From: DATJHM01 sp035493895 | GTDB taxonomy: Bacteria > Chloroflexota > Ktedonobacteria > Ktedonobacterales > Ktedonobacteraceae | NCBI GenBank assembly: GCA_035493895.1 | Contig: DATJHM010000139.1 | Coordinates: 28,056 to 92,055 of the forward strand | Direction: 5' to 3' | Length of the DNA stretch: 64,000 nucleotides | Shown: one piece after another, positions 46,205 to 55,521 of the stretch | Layout of the letters: every line of letters begins with the position of its first letter | Position numbering within the stretch: the stretch's first letter is position 1 | Notes under the pieces: model-generated | The model's database searches: none | What the model saw: the letters and a program-made list of their open reading frames with translations, nothing else | What the model was told of the DNA's origin: nothing | Translations under genes and position numbers: made by a program

Positions 46205-46615
46205 ATGGTACGCATCCTTGCAGTCCAAACGATGACCGTGCAGGTCTATGACCCTGCGATGTGTTGCGCCACAGGTGTCTGCGGCCCCAGCGTTGATCCA
46301 CACCTGGTACAAATTGCGCAGGATCTCCAATGGTTCCAGTCACAGGGGATCAATGTACAGCGCTATAATCTCGCGCAACAGCCGGACGTTTTTGTGAACA
46401 ATACCAGGGTGGCGGGTCTTCTCCAGGCCTTTGAGACTCAGGCTCTCTCTGCCGTGCTGGTGAATGACGAGATTGTGTCGTATGGACGCTATGCCTCACG
46501 TGAGGAAATTCTGGCGGCGTCGGCAAAACAACCATCGCGGCCGCTCTTGCGCTTGCCCTCGCACATGCGGGAAAGACCGTCCATCTTTCCACGACCGATC
46601 CCGCAGCCCATCTGA
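46205..46615 (+). CDS. arsD: ArsD metallochaperone with aberrant C-terminus
   Basis: A 136-residue product. The first 100 residues are ArsD: VQVYDPAMCCATGVCGPSVD with the arsenite-binding Cys pair and third Cys, INVQRYNLAQQPDVF, and VNDEIVSYGRYASREEI. ArsD hands arsenite to the ArsA ATPase. After REEILAA the frame enters DNA that encodes ArsA in another frame, so the final 30 residues are out of context and the gene has been joined to arsA by a deletion. The N-terminal cysteines remain, so chaperone binding may survive, but its ArsA partner is gone. Confidence 0.87.
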   Translation: MVRILAVQTMTVQVYDPAMCCATGVCGPSVDPHLVQIAQDLQWFQSQGINVQRYNLAQQPDVFVNNTRVAGLLQAFETQALSAVLVNDEIVSYGRYASREEILAASAKQPSRPLLRLPSHMRERPSIFPRPIPQPI

Positions 46616-46701
46616 CCTCCACGCTTGGAGGAGACGTGCCTGCCGGGTTAACCGTCCATCGCATTGATCCAGAGGCTGTTGCGCCATCCAGTACCCGATG
46701 A
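46513..46701 (+). pseudogene. arsA ATPase fragment
   Basis: In the frame offset from arsD the translation is GGVGKTTIAAALALALAHAG, then VHLSTTDPAAHLTSTLGGDV and LTVHRIDPEA, ending at TGA 46699-46701. This is the P-loop and following strand of an ArsA half (probably the second half). The rest of arsA is missing; the fragment overlaps the aberrant arsD tail. Confidence 0.85.
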
Positions 46702-46774
46702 GCCGCCGGATCGGAAAGTGACGAGCAAATACAAATGCAAGCGTCACGGCCGGATCGCAATGCGCACCGCTCAT
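46679..46774 (-). pseudogene. MIP/aquaporin fragment
   Basis: Minus-strand reading SGAHCDPAVTLAFVFARHFP followed by IRRLIGYWMAQ matches the first NPA box of a MIP channel (NPA changed to DPA). Aquaglyceroporins often accompany ars genes as arsenite exits. Only about 30 codons remain, abutting the arsA scrap in the opposite direction. Confidence 0.7.
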
Positions 46775-46959
46775 ACTCTGATAACGGAGGAGTGTCAGGA
46801 ACAAGCGAATACGTTTGGAGAGTTGTAACCAGCGCTGCTCCGACGTTCCTGTACCACCTGCCCTTCCCGCAGCAGGCGGAGATTGCCCACGGCCAATGGA
46901 GAACCGGGAGGCCTGCTCTCCTTCTCAGATCCATGCTCACTTTGGCTACCATTTCACTG

Positions 46960-47018
46960 TTGACAGGAGTCACCCACTCTGGTATATTCATCATATCGAC
47001 ATATTACGATATGATGAA
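46960..47018 (+). promoter_or_regulatory. Promoter with perfect 12-bp inverted-repeat operator
   Basis: TTGACA at 46960-46965, 17-bp spacer, TATATT at 46983-46988. A perfect inverted repeat with arms 46987-46998 and 47007-47018 (TTCATCATATCG and complement, 8-nt centre) overlaps the -10 and the start. The site differs from the ATCG sites of the first arsR, so the second ArsR-type protein has its own operator class. Confidence 0.85.
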
Positions 47019-47029
47019 TTGAGAGTACT

Positions 47030-47326
47030 ATGAGTGAACTCACCGCAGATCTTCAGGAATTCTTACACGGACTGGCAAGTGAGACCCGCCAACGTATCCT
47101 CTTTCAGGTGTTTCTCGACGGCCAGGAACATACGGTGAGCCAGGTGGCGCAAGAAACAGGGCTGGGACAATCGACAGCCTCTGAGCATTTAGCCATCCTG
47201 AAACGAGCCGGTCTGCTCACCTCACGGCGTGAGGGCAAGGAAGTCTATTATCAGCCCGACAAGGATCGCTCCCTGAAACAACTGGCCTCTCTCACCGAAC
47301 TCATTACGCGTTGCTGCGCGTCTTGA
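47030..47326 (+). CDS. Second ArsR/SmtB-family repressor
   Basis: A 98-residue winged-helix protein with HTH HTVSQVAQETGLGQSTASEH and wing LLTSRREGKEVYYQPD. The CVC arsenite motif is absent, but two adjacent cysteines close the protein (ITRCCAS), as in some ArsR proteins with C-terminal metal sites. A perfect palindrome overlaps its promoter, consistent with autoregulation. It is followed by the ArsO-like gene about 100 bp downstream, its probable target. Confidence 0.88.
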   Translation: MSELTADLQEFLHGLASETRQRILFQVFLDGQEHTVSQVAQETGLGQSTASEHLAILKRAGLLTSRREGKEVYYQPDKDRSLKQLASLTELITRCCAS

Positions 47327-47426
47327 GCCTGAACGCGCTCCCCTTCCAGAAGAAACTTTAGTGACTATTTGCTGCTCTTTATTTCGTCAATTCGGGAAAT
47401 GTAGAAATGTAAAGGAGAGAACACCT

Positions 47427-48485
47427 ATGTTTGATACCCTCATCATTGGGGCTGGACAGGCGGGGCTTGCCGCTGGATATATGCTCCAGAAAGCCGGGCT
47501 GAATTTTGCGCTCCTGGAAGCAGGATCATCTCCCACAGGATCATGGCCTCACTATTATGAAAGTTTGACACTTTTTTCGCCTGCTCGTTTTTCGTCGCTT
47601 CCTGGACTTCCCTTTCCTGGACAACCAGAACGCTACCCACGCCGAGACGAGGTGATCGCGTATCTGCGGTCCTATGCATACCAGTTTCATCTCCCGGTGC
47701 ATTTCCAGTCGCGCGTGGAACGGGTTCAGCGAGTAGGACAGCATTTTCGTGTGGAAACGACCGCAGGCACAGGCTACGAAGCCTTGAGCATCATTGCTGC
47801 CACCGGGCCATTTCAGCACCCCTACCTTCCGCAGTTCCCCGGGCAACATCTCTTCAAAGGGCAGCTTCTCCATGCATCAGTCTACCAGCGTCCAGAGCCC
47901 TTTCAGGGGAAGCGAGTCCTGGTGGTAGGGGCAGGCGAATCTGCTCTCCAGATTGCCATCGAACTTGCCACCGTGGCCCAGGTCACCATCGCGAGTCGAG
48001 CCCCACTCCATTTTCGCCCACAACGTGTGCTGGGCCGTGACATTCACTTCTGGGCCTGGCTCACGGGCCTGGATCGTTTCCCCCTCAGCACCTTTTGGGA
48101 ACGACATGCGCCAACAGCCGTGATTGACACCGGACGCTATCAGCCTGCTTTCACGGAAAGAAAACTCGAGAGACGGATCGTATTTGACCGATTTACCGCA
48201 AAGGGGGTGGTCTGGGAAGATGGGAAGGAAGAACCCATAGACTGTGTGATCTTCGCGACGGGCTATCGTCACCAGCTGGGCTTTCTGGCTGATCTTGGGG
48301 CACTGAACGCAGACGGACAGGCAGTGCAAAAGATGGGCGTGAGTCTGACGACGCCAGGGCTCTACTATCTGGGGCTGGAGTTCCAGCGAACCTTTGCGTC
48401 CGCAACCTTACGAGGAGTGGGTCCTGACACACTGGCCCTCATGAAGCCTCTTCAACGCTATCTCCAGACGGCCCGTTCCTCGTAA
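47427..48485 (+). CDS. ArsO-like FAD-dependent monooxygenase
   Basis: A 352-residue flavoprotein. FAD-binding GxGxxG is in LIIGAGQAGLAAGYML at the N-terminus, the NADPH-binding site is VLVVGAGESALQIAIELA near 170, and DCVIFATGYRHQLGF closes the fold. Flavin monooxygenase-like proteins of this type (ArsO) recur in ars operons; the reaction is not firmly established. AAAGGAGAG precedes ATG 47427; the frame opens at 47361. Probably cotranscribed with the second arsR. Confidence 0.85.
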   Translation: MFDTLIIGAGQAGLAAGYMLQKAGLNFALLEAGSSPTGSWPHYYESLTLFSPARFSSLPGLPFPGQPERYPRRDEVIAYLRSYAYQFHLPVHFQSRVERVQRVGQHFRVETTAGTGYEALSIIAATGPFQHPYLPQFPGQHLFKGQLLHASVYQRPEPFQGKRVLVVGAGESALQIAIELATVAQVTIASRAPLHFRPQRVLGRDIHFWAWLTGLDRFPLSTFWERHAPTAVIDTGRYQPAFTERKLERRIVFDRFTAKGVVWEDGKEEPIDCVIFATGYRHQLGFLADLGALNADGQAVQKMGVSLTTPGLYYLGLEFQRTFASATLRGVGPDTLALMKPLQRYLQTARSS

Positions 48486-48566
48486 AGAACAAAGAGCCAA
48501 GAATAAACTGAAAGGAGAACCTATCTTGCTAGAAAACTGACGAGAAAGGAAGAGCCCGGTGCGGCG

Positions 48567-48680
48567 GTCAAGGTTCATGCTGCCACTATTGCCGATCGCG
48601 ATGGTGCCAAACTCCTTTTGGGACACTTGCGTCGATCCTTTCCTCGTCTTTCTCACCTGTTTGCCGATCAGAGGAAATAC
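48567..48680 (+). pseudogene. IS5-type transposase remnant
   Basis: The plus-strand frame reads VKVHAATIADRDGAKLLLGH then LRRSFPRLSHLFADQRKY, the middle of an IS5-group DDE transposase. Both sides are lost. It overlaps the 3' end of the truncated esterase and so marks where that gene was broken. Confidence 0.8.
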
Positions 48681-49437
48681 GATGCTGAAACATCGAGCGG
48701 TAGTATAACTCGGCGTTTTTTACCAGACGCGCATTCTGTACCGCGTAGAAAAACTCGTCCGCTGCGAGACGCCCATCTCGTCTCATATATTCAGCCTTGT
48801 GGCGCTGCAACTCTATGAGTTGTTCGATGACCTCACGCTCGCATGTTGGCAGAAGGCCAAATTCTGCGGCATATCCGTACGCCTGGCTATCTTCGTCAAA
48901 ATGATCAAAGCAACTATAGCGATAGCGAGCGCGTCTGGCAGCCTCCGGGTCCACCTTCTCAAGATAGGAGATTACGGCTTCAATCGAGGCGTACAAGCTA
49001 TAGAGATCGAGCCCGTAAAAGCCTGTTTGTTTGCTTCCTTCTGGCAATTTCTGGTTGTGTCCTCTCAGCCATTCTATAAACGCCAGCACATCGAGGTTGC
49101 GCCACATCCATATGGGAAAGCGTTTGAAACCCGACAGGGCCTCTTCTCCGGTCGCGTCGTCATCGGTACTCCTGACATAGCGATTGACCCGATATGCATC
49201 TGGCCAATCAGCCTCAACAGCAACAGCCGAGAAACCTTTTTCGCGAATCAAGCGGCTGGTAATCTGCGCGCGTGCATGGTAGAACTCGTGTGTGCCATGG
49301 GTCGCCTCACCCAGTAAGACAACACGTGCGTCTCCGATGAAGTTCATTAACATATCGTAGTCAGTATCCGCTCCTGTCAGTGGCTGCGCAACGTCGCGTA
49401 CCACCTGAGTGAGAGCCAGATCCGGTGAATAGTGCAT
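48586..49437 (-). CDS. Erythromycin esterase family protein, C-terminally truncated
   Basis: Erythromycin esterase-like N-terminus: VVLLGEATHGTHEFYHARAQ (metal/catalytic His and Glu), VAVEADWPDAYRVNRYVRS, then TGFYGLDLYSLYASIEAVIS. Homology stops at NAELYYRSMF near 48690; the remaining 35 residues are the antisense of an IS5-type remnant. Full family members have roughly 150 more residues that complete the fold, so this copy is probably inactive. Start ATG 49437 lies about nine bases after AAAGGAGAG; ATG 49443 is also possible. It follows the MerR-like gene by 49 bp and could be cotranscribed with it. Confidence 0.8.
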   Translation of the reverse strand: MHYSPDLALTQVVRDVAQPLTGADTDYDMLMNFIGDARVVLLGEATHGTHEFYHARAQITSRLIREKGFSAVAVEADWPDAYRVNRYVRSTDDDATGEEALSGFKRFPIWMWRNLDVLAFIEWLRGHNQKLPEGSKQTGFYGLDLYSLYASIEAVISYLEKVDPEAARRARYRYSCFDHFDEDSQAYGYAAEFGLLPTCEREVIEQLIELQRHKAEYMRRDGRLAADEFFYAVQNARLVKNAELYYRSMFQHRISSDRQTGEKDEERIDASVPKGVWHHRDRQ

Positions 49438-49486
49438 AACCATTCTCTCCTTTAAACCACTTTGCTCCGCACTGCTCTCTCTGTGA

Positions 49487-49939
49487 TTATAAAATTTCAC
49501 GTTTCATCTGCAAGCGCATTTCTACCTCCTCCAGACGGTCAGACATACTATTGATGAAGACACGATCGATCTCTCGTTGAGACTCAAGAGCAGAGATCCG
49601 TTCGTGCGCTTTCTCCAGATCGATGAGGGCCGCATGGACATCGCGCTCTACTTGCTCCAGCGGTTGTTCCATCTGCACGAGGCGATCCATCAGAAGTTGA
49701 TGCGCGCTCGTGGGTCCTGACACCTCAAAGAGCCCGTGTCGTTCCTCCAGTGGCAATGAGCGATGGTGCAAATGTGCCAGGGTTTCGAGCTGCTCTCGAG
49801 TGAGGGCATGCGTCCGCTGATCTGCATGAGCGGGCAGATCGTCCTCATCGAGGCCAAGGTCATCTTGCACCCATTGACGAAAAAGTTGTGGATCGATGTC
49901 GAGCAACGCAATGCATTGGCCGAAGGTGTAGGTCGTCAT
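49487..49939 (-). CDS. MerR-like HTH protein with coiled-coil tail
   Basis: A 150-residue protein. The first 70 residues look like a MerR/Xis-type winged HTH (TFGQCIALLDIDPQLFRQWV, then THALTREQLETLAHLHH). The last 70 form a long charged helix (QMEQPLEQVERDVHAALIDL to LEEVEMRLQMK) typical of a dimerising coiled coil. GGGAGGG precedes ATG 49939. No ligand-binding residues are evident. Likely a small DNA-binding regulator of the gene behind it. Confidence 0.7.
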   Translation of the reverse strand: MTTYTFGQCIALLDIDPQLFRQWVQDDLGLDEDDLPAHADQRTHALTREQLETLAHLHHRSLPLEERHGLFEVSGPTSAHQLLMDRLVQMEQPLEQVERDVHAALIDLEKAHERISALESQREIDRVFINSMSDRLEEVEMRLQMKREIL

Positions 49940-50316
49940 TTTTCCCTCCCATGGGCAGGCAAGCACAGGCGTTCCCTGTCTTCCTTCTATCTTGTATCAG
50001 CATATGAGCCATTTTTGTTTTGCTGTGTCTGACCCTGCGTTGTGAATGAATCCAGGCAAGCTGATCTCTCGATCAAGGAGAGGATAAGCAGACAGGATCA
50101 CAGCAGGATCACAGCAAACGCTCTTCTTCTCACAGGTGGCACACAGTCGGTGGGAAAGGGGAATAGTATCCTGATCCTCGCGAAAGATCAGGCCTGCTCC
50201 GAAGTTCATGAAAGCATGTGCAAAAGATGTCTCTGGATACCAGGTGCACGCATGTCTATGCTCCAATAAGCACATGTAGGGCGTTGTCTTTTGTGCTGCA
50301 ATCACAGCAGGTCTGA

Positions 50317-50654
50317 TCACGACCGAGTCAGCAGATACTGGCACCATGCACTTTTCTGTTCATTGTTAAGGGTCTCCTTTTCTCCGCTGGTCTCTGCTTC
50401 GGCGGTCTCTTTCTCGATTGTGAAAAACGACCTCAAGCCCTCTAGCGGTAGTGTGTTGGCAAGGGAAGAGGCAAGCCGCTCGTAAAACGCCAGCAGGGTT
50501 GGTTCCGCGCTCGCTGCATATCCCAGGAGCCCCCCACAAAATCAACCACCTCATACGTGCCGAAGCGCGGACGCGTAAAACGGACTCGTTGCTCAATGGC
50601 TTGAAGCAAATCTGATGTAGGGAGAAGCAACTCTCTGCCAAAAAAGTGTCCCAT
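50317..50654 (-). pseudogene. Frameshifted transposase remnant
   Basis: Minus-strand reading begins MGHFFGRELLLPTSDLLQAI and continues FGTYEVVDFV, then shifts frame to LLGYAASAEPTLLAFYERLA, which resembles the N-terminal region of a transposase I have seen in related genomes. The tail to 50317 is unrelated. Reading in either single frame gives no sensible protein. Confidence 0.5.
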
Positions 50655-50921
50655 GATGCGTTTATCTCACGAGAGAGTCCATGTGCTCTCATGTCTCTTC
50701 TCTCGCGTATCATTCGCCTTGCAGATTCATGTCTACGGCTCTTTTGCTCATGAAGCGTTCCTACTATCTCGCTGCTTTTCCGGCTACGGCCTCCTGGATG
50801 GAGCAAAAGGGTGAGGTCTCTCATCGCGTTGCTTTTCTCCGACATGCATATTCTTCTGAGAGGAAGACACGCGTAGAAAGAAGAAGCCTGTCCCTGTGTA
50901 TCTTTCTTGAAAGGGAACTCT

Positions 50922-53534
50922 ATGAACCTTCTGGAACGTGACCACTTTTTGGACCAGTTGTCAGCGCTCTTGTGCACAGCCACGAGCGGCCATGGGCGAA
51001 CGGTGCTGATCAGCGGGGAGGCTGGCATCGGCAAAAGCACGCTGGTGGAACAATTTGTGAGCCAGCATAGCAACCAGGTAAGACGGCTTTGGGGTGCCTG
51101 CGAAGCGTTATTTACCCCGCGCCCGCTTGGGCCGCTCTACGATATTGCAACGCAGACTGGTGGCAACTTCTTTGAACTCATGGGCCGCCAGACCGAGCGG
51201 GGTGCTCTGTTCTCCGCATTGCTTGAAGAACTACAGAAGAGTTCTCTGCCCACCATTGTGGTGTTTGAAGATGTCCACTGGGCCGATGAAGCCACACTGG
51301 ATCTCGTCAAGTTTCTGGGACGGCGCATCTTGCATCTCCCCGTGTTGTTTCTCGTGACGTACCGTGAGGACGAACTGAGCCGCGACCATTCCCTGCGGTC
51401 AGTGCTTGGCGATCTACCAGGCAAGGCCGTGGCACGCCTCTCTCTCTCTCCGCTTTCCGAGCAGGCGGTCACATGGCTGGCGCAGCAGGCAGGTCACTCC
51501 GCCGAAGAGCTCTTCTCCATCACTGGTGGCAATCCTTTCTTTGTCACTGAAGTGCTGGCGAGCGACACCCCTGGAGTCCCCCTGATGGTGCAAGACGCAG
51601 TATTGGCCCGCATCTCGCGCCTCTCCCCCGTTGCACGCACACTGTTGGAACTGGCATCGGTGGTGCCCGCTCGCATTGAGCGCTGGCTGCTTGATGCGAT
51701 CCTGGATGTGCCAACTCAGGCATTGGAGGAATGCCTCAGCAGCGGCATGTTGTTCCTGGATCATATGACGGTGGCCTTTCGGCACGAGATCGCACGCCTG
51801 GCGGTCGAGAGCACACTTTCCCCTCTGCGCCAACAGAGCCTGCATAAAGAAGTGCTCCAGGCATTGATTACCCACAGTCCGAACCCCTCCCTGGCCGCTC
51901 GTTTGGTTCATCACGCACTTGGGGCCCACGATGAGGTACAGGTGGCTCGCTATGCGCCACTGGCGGCAAAGCAGGCGGGAGCCCAGAGGGCGCATCGCGA
52001 GGCCGCAGCCCACTACGCCACTGCGCTTCTGGAAACCTCCCAGTTTTCTCTCGAGCAGCAGGCTGAACTGCTAGAAGGACGAGCCTATGAATGTTATCTC
52101 ACCAGCCAGATGGAGGAAGCGGCTCTGGCGCAGGAGCGTGCCTTGCGGCTCTGGCGGGAACTCGACAGACCAGATCGGGTTGGGCACGCACTACGCTGGA
52201 TTTCTCATATTTACTGGTTTCTCGGTAAAGCAGACACAGCGAAACAGTACGGGAGAGAAGCGGTGCACGTGCTGGAAACGCTGCCACCTGGGACAGACTT
52301 AGCCATGGCCTACAGCAATCTGGCACGGTTGTTCATGATCGCCTCAAAGACGGAGGAAGCCGTTCAATGGGGAGAACAAGCCATAAAGCTGGCTGAGTCT
52401 TTGGGAGATAACGAGACGCTGGCTCATGCGTTCAACAATATGGGCTCGGCTCTACTCGATATTCAGGATGAGCGGGGATGGGCATATCTGGAGCGAAGCT
52501 TGCAAATTGCCCTGGCAGGAGGATGGGAGGCCCATAGCTCCCGTGCCTATACCAATCTGGCGGCTTGCGCTCTTGATAGCCGTAACTACTCCCTGGCTGA
52601 ATCTTTCTTGCAAAAGGGTCTGGCCTATTGTATCGAACATGATCTTGATTCCTGTGGCATATTTATGAGAAGTCTGCAAGCCCATGTTCTCTTTGAGCAG
52701 GGCCACTGGGATGATGCTATAGAGGAAGCCATACGCGTACTCAGCCACTCTCGGCTCTCTATAGTAGCGAAGATTCCGGCCCTGGCGGTGCTGGGCCGGA
52801 TTCGGATTCTGCGTGGAGATCCGGACGGCATGGTGAGCCTGGATGAAGCCCGTGATCTGGCTCTGGCCACCAGAGAACTCCAATGGACTGTGCCCGTGTC
52901 TGTGGCTCGCGCTGAGGCGGCATGGCTCCTGGGAAACCTGGATCAGTGTCTGGCCGAAGCACAAGTGGGCTACGACCTGGCATTGGCAGGTCGAAATCCG
53001 TGGAGGCTGGGTGAACTGAGTGCCTGGATATCGCGAGCTGGGGGCCTGACGCTGGCACTGGAACAGATAGCGACACCATTTGTGCTCCAGATCGTTGGGG
53101 ATTGGCAGGGAGCAGCCACGCTGTGGGAGCAGATCGGTTGCCCCTACGAGCAAGCGCTCGCGCTCGCTGATGGCGATACCGATGCCATGCGAAACGCGCT
53201 CGCGCTCTTCGAGCAACTCGGTGCTCAGCCCGCAGTGGCTCTGATGAAGCGGCGATTACGGCAGCAGGGTATTGCAGGGATTCCCCGAGGGCCTCGCCCT
53301 TCCACTCGCGCAAATCAGGCAGGTTTGACAGCTCGGCAACTGGAGGTGTTACAATTGATGGCCGAGGGCTTTTCCAATGCCGAGATTGCCAACCAACTCT
53401 TCACCTCCCCCAAGACCGTCGAGCACCATGTCTCGGCCGTCCTGGCCAAATTGGGAGCGCATTCGCGTGTGCAGGCCATCGGGGTCGCCTCTCAGATGGA
53501 GTTATTTCCTCACAGAGGGAGATCATCAACCTAA
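50922..53534 (+). CDS. LuxR-family ATPase regulator (AAA-16 type)
   Basis: An 870-residue regulator. Residues about 1-200 form a STAND/AAA NTPase (Walker A ISGEAGIGKSTLV, Walker B TIVVFEDVHWADEATLD), then a helical TPR-type domain of about 550 residues, and a C-terminal LuxR HTH (LTARQLEVLQLMAEGFSNAE, then FTSPKTVEHHVSAVLAKLG). ATG 50922 follows AAGGGAA; TTG 50907 is less likely. Its stop overlaps the end of the convergent ABC exporter by 4 bp. The target is unknown; the neighbouring minus-strand locus is a candidate only by position. Confidence 0.9.
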   Translation: MNLLERDHFLDQLSALLCTATSGHGRTVLISGEAGIGKSTLVEQFVSQHSNQVRRLWGACEALFTPRPLGPLYDIATQTGGNFFELMGRQTERGALFSALLEELQKSSLPTIVVFEDVHWADEATLDLVKFLGRRILHLPVLFLVTYREDELSRDHSLRSVLGDLPGKAVARLSLSPLSEQAVTWLAQQAGHSAEELFSITGGNPFFVTEVLASDTPGVPLMVQDAVLARISRLSPVARTLLELASVVPARIERWLLDAILDVPTQALEECLSSGMLFLDHMTVAFRHEIARLAVESTLSPLRQQSLHKEVLQALITHSPNPSLAARLVHHALGAHDEVQVARYAPLAAKQAGAQRAHREAAAHYATALLETSQFSLEQQAELLEGRAYECYLTSQMEEAALAQERALRLWRELDRPDRVGHALRWISHIYWFLGKADTAKQYGREAVHVLETLPPGTDLAMAYSNLARLFMIASKTEEAVQWGEQAIKLAESLGDNETLAHAFNNMGSALLDIQDERGWAYLERSLQIALAGGWEAHSSRAYTNLAACALDSRNYSLAESFLQKGLAYCIEHDLDSCGIFMRSLQAHVLFEQGHWDDAIEEAIRVLSHSRLSIVAKIPALAVLGRIRILRGDPDGMVSLDEARDLALATRELQWTVPVSVARAEAAWLLGNLDQCLAEAQVGYDLALAGRNPWRLGELSAWISRAGGLTLALEQIATPFVLQIVGDWQGAATLWEQIGCPYEQALALADGDTDAMRNALALFEQLGAQPAVALMKRRLRQQGIAGIPRGPRPSTRANQAGLTARQLEVLQLMAEGFSNAEIANQLFTSPKTVEHHVSAVLAKLGAHSRVQAIGVASQMELFPHRGRSST

Positions 53535-55504
53535 GAGAGGGCTCCCAACCTCTCAACTACAGCCTCTTCTTCATCTTTCAGTTGCGAGAATTGCTCGTTG
53601 TACAACTGTGCGTACAACCCGCACAGTTCCAACAACTCGTGGTGTGTTCCGCATTCCACTATCTCACCCTTGTCTACTACCAGGATCACATCTGCCGCCA
53701 GGATGGTCGAGAGGCGGTGGGCGATTGCCAACGTTGTGCGCCCCTTCATCAGCGGCTCCAGCGCCGCCTGTATCAGACGCTCGGAGTGGGTATCAAGCGC
53801 GCTGGTGGCCTCGTCCAATATCAGGATGCGCGGATTTTTGAGAATGACACGGGCGAGGGCAATGCGCTGCTTCTCGCCGCCGGAGAGCTTGTAGCCCCTC
53901 TCCCCTACAATCGTATCATAGCCCTCGTTGAGTTCCAGAATGCGATCATGGATAGCTGCCGCCTTCGCTGCTGCGATCATCTCCTCCTCTGTTGCATTTC
54001 TACGTGCGTAGAGCAGATTTTCCCTGACCGAGGTGTGCAAGAGGTATGTTTCCTGCGTGACAACACCGATCAACTCGCCGAGCGAAGAGAGCGCGATGTC
54101 CTTGACGTCGTGCCCATCGATCTCTACTGCTCCGCTGTCCACATCATAGAGCCGGGGTATCAGGTATGCCAGGGTCGTCTTGCCCGCACCACTTGGACCG
54201 ACCAGGGCGGCCAGTTGCCCCGGCTCGATCGTAAACGAAATATTCTTGAGTGTGGCGCGTGGTGTTTCATCCTCGTTTGTCGAAGCCACTGGCTCCGATG
54301 AGACGGAACATTTCACCTTATTGCTGCCATAGTTCGCTGTATCGAACAGCCCACTCAACAGGCGCTCGTCGCGCTTGTAGGTAAACGAAACGTTCTTGAA
54401 TGCCACCTCACCGCACGACGCTTCAGGCTTGAGTTGCAGCGCTCCGCGCTTATTCTGGATCTCAATTGGTAGATCCAGATATTCAAAAATTCTATCGAAG
54501 AGCGCCAGCGCTCCCTGTATCTCTATCGGGATCGTCAGCAATTGTCCGATCGGAAAGAATAGTCGGCTCTGGAGCGTTATGAAGGCCACAATCGTACCAA
54601 AGCTCATACCAACACCCGGCGTATGAATGATCTGCCAGCCTGCAACCAAATAGACAATAGCGGGGGTAACGGAGAAAAAGGTGCCGATACACATGACGAG
54701 CCAGCGCCCGATCATCTGCTGACGTACTTCTAGATCAGTGAACTTCTGATTTTCCGTTTCAAACTGCTCCCGGGTATATTTTTGTCGCCCAAAGGTCTTT
54801 ACCAGAAGAATACCACTGACTGACAGCGTCTCTTGCATCATCGCCGTCAGCGATGCCATGCTCTTCTGCGTTTCTTTGCTGGTAGCACGTCGTACATTAC
54901 CAACCTTCCTGGTAATCCAGAGGAAGAGTGGTAGCAGACCAAGCGAGACAAGGGTGAGAAGAGGGCTAAGATACGCCATCGCAATGATTGTGCTCACTAC
55001 TGTTGAGACATTGGTGACAATGGTGGTGGCGGTGGAGGTGACGACACCCTGCACGCCACCCACGTCGTTCGAGAGACGTGACTGGATCTCGCCCGTACGC
55101 GTCGAGGTAAAGAAACGCAGCGACATGCTTTGCAAATGCGTGTACAACCTGTTGCGGAAGTCGCGCATGACGTTCTGCCCGATCACATTGTTGAGATAGG
55201 TCTGCCCGACACCAATGATCCCTGAAACAATGGGGGTAACAAACATACAGATAACGTCAATGATGAGTAAGGTTGTATTGCCCTTCTGGATGGCGTCATC
55301 AAAGATTCGCTGAATCAAAAGAGGATTCACCAGTCCCAGGAGCGTGGTGAGTATGATCGCTATCAGGACCAGCACAACCTGAAATTTATATGGGCTGAAG
55401 GCTTGTACAACACGTCCAACGGTGCGAGCATCAGTTTTGCGCCCACGTCTTTTTTGTTCTTCAGCATACCCGGTCATGCCGTTACCCAATCCATGAAATG
55501 CCAT
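53531..55504 (-). CDS. ABC exporter, paralogue of the exporter at 1.0-3.0 kb
   Basis: A 657-residue half-transporter with permease about 40-335 and ATPase about 365-640 (Walker A GPSGAGKTT with Lys442; LSGGEKQR signature; LILDEATSALD). It matches the first exporter over nearly its full length, and shares the unusual extra loop (about 381-417) after the first ATPase strand (VAFKNVSFTYKRDE), although the loop sequences differ. AGGAG precedes ATG 55504. It lies directly downstream of the FAD and HTTM genes on the same strand and could export the product of that locus. It converges on the LuxR-type gene. Confidence 0.93.
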   Translation of the reverse strand: MAFHGLGNGMTGYAEEQKRRGRKTDARTVGRVVQAFSPYKFQVVLVLIAIILTTLLGLVNPLLIQRIFDDAIQKGNTTLLIIDVICMFVTPIVSGIIGVGQTYLNNVIGQNVMRDFRNRLYTHLQSMSLRFFTSTRTGEIQSRLSNDVGGVQGVVTSTATTIVTNVSTVVSTIIAMAYLSPLLTLVSLGLLPLFLWITRKVGNVRRATSKETQKSMASLTAMMQETLSVSGILLVKTFGRQKYTREQFETENQKFTDLEVRQQMIGRWLVMCIGTFFSVTPAIVYLVAGWQIIHTPGVGMSFGTIVAFITLQSRLFFPIGQLLTIPIEIQGALALFDRIFEYLDLPIEIQNKRGALQLKPEASCGEVAFKNVSFTYKRDERLLSGLFDTANYGSNKVKCSVSSEPVASTNEDETPRATLKNISFTIEPGQLAALVGPSGAGKTTLAYLIPRLYDVDSGAVEIDGHDVKDIALSSLGELIGVVTQETYLLHTSVRENLLYARRNATEEEMIAAAKAAAIHDRILELNEGYDTIVGERGYKLSGGEKQRIALARVILKNPRILILDEATSALDTHSERLIQAALEPLMKGRTTLAIAHRLSTILAADVILVVDKGEIVECGTHHELLELCGLYAQLYNEQFSQLKDEEEAVVERLGALS

Positions 55505-55521
55505 ATGGAGACTCCTAACAT

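Noticed and set aside
50366..51073. 235-codon minus-strand frame
   Set aside because: Much of it is antisense to the LuxR-type gene, and the rest is a wrong-frame reading of the transposase remnant.
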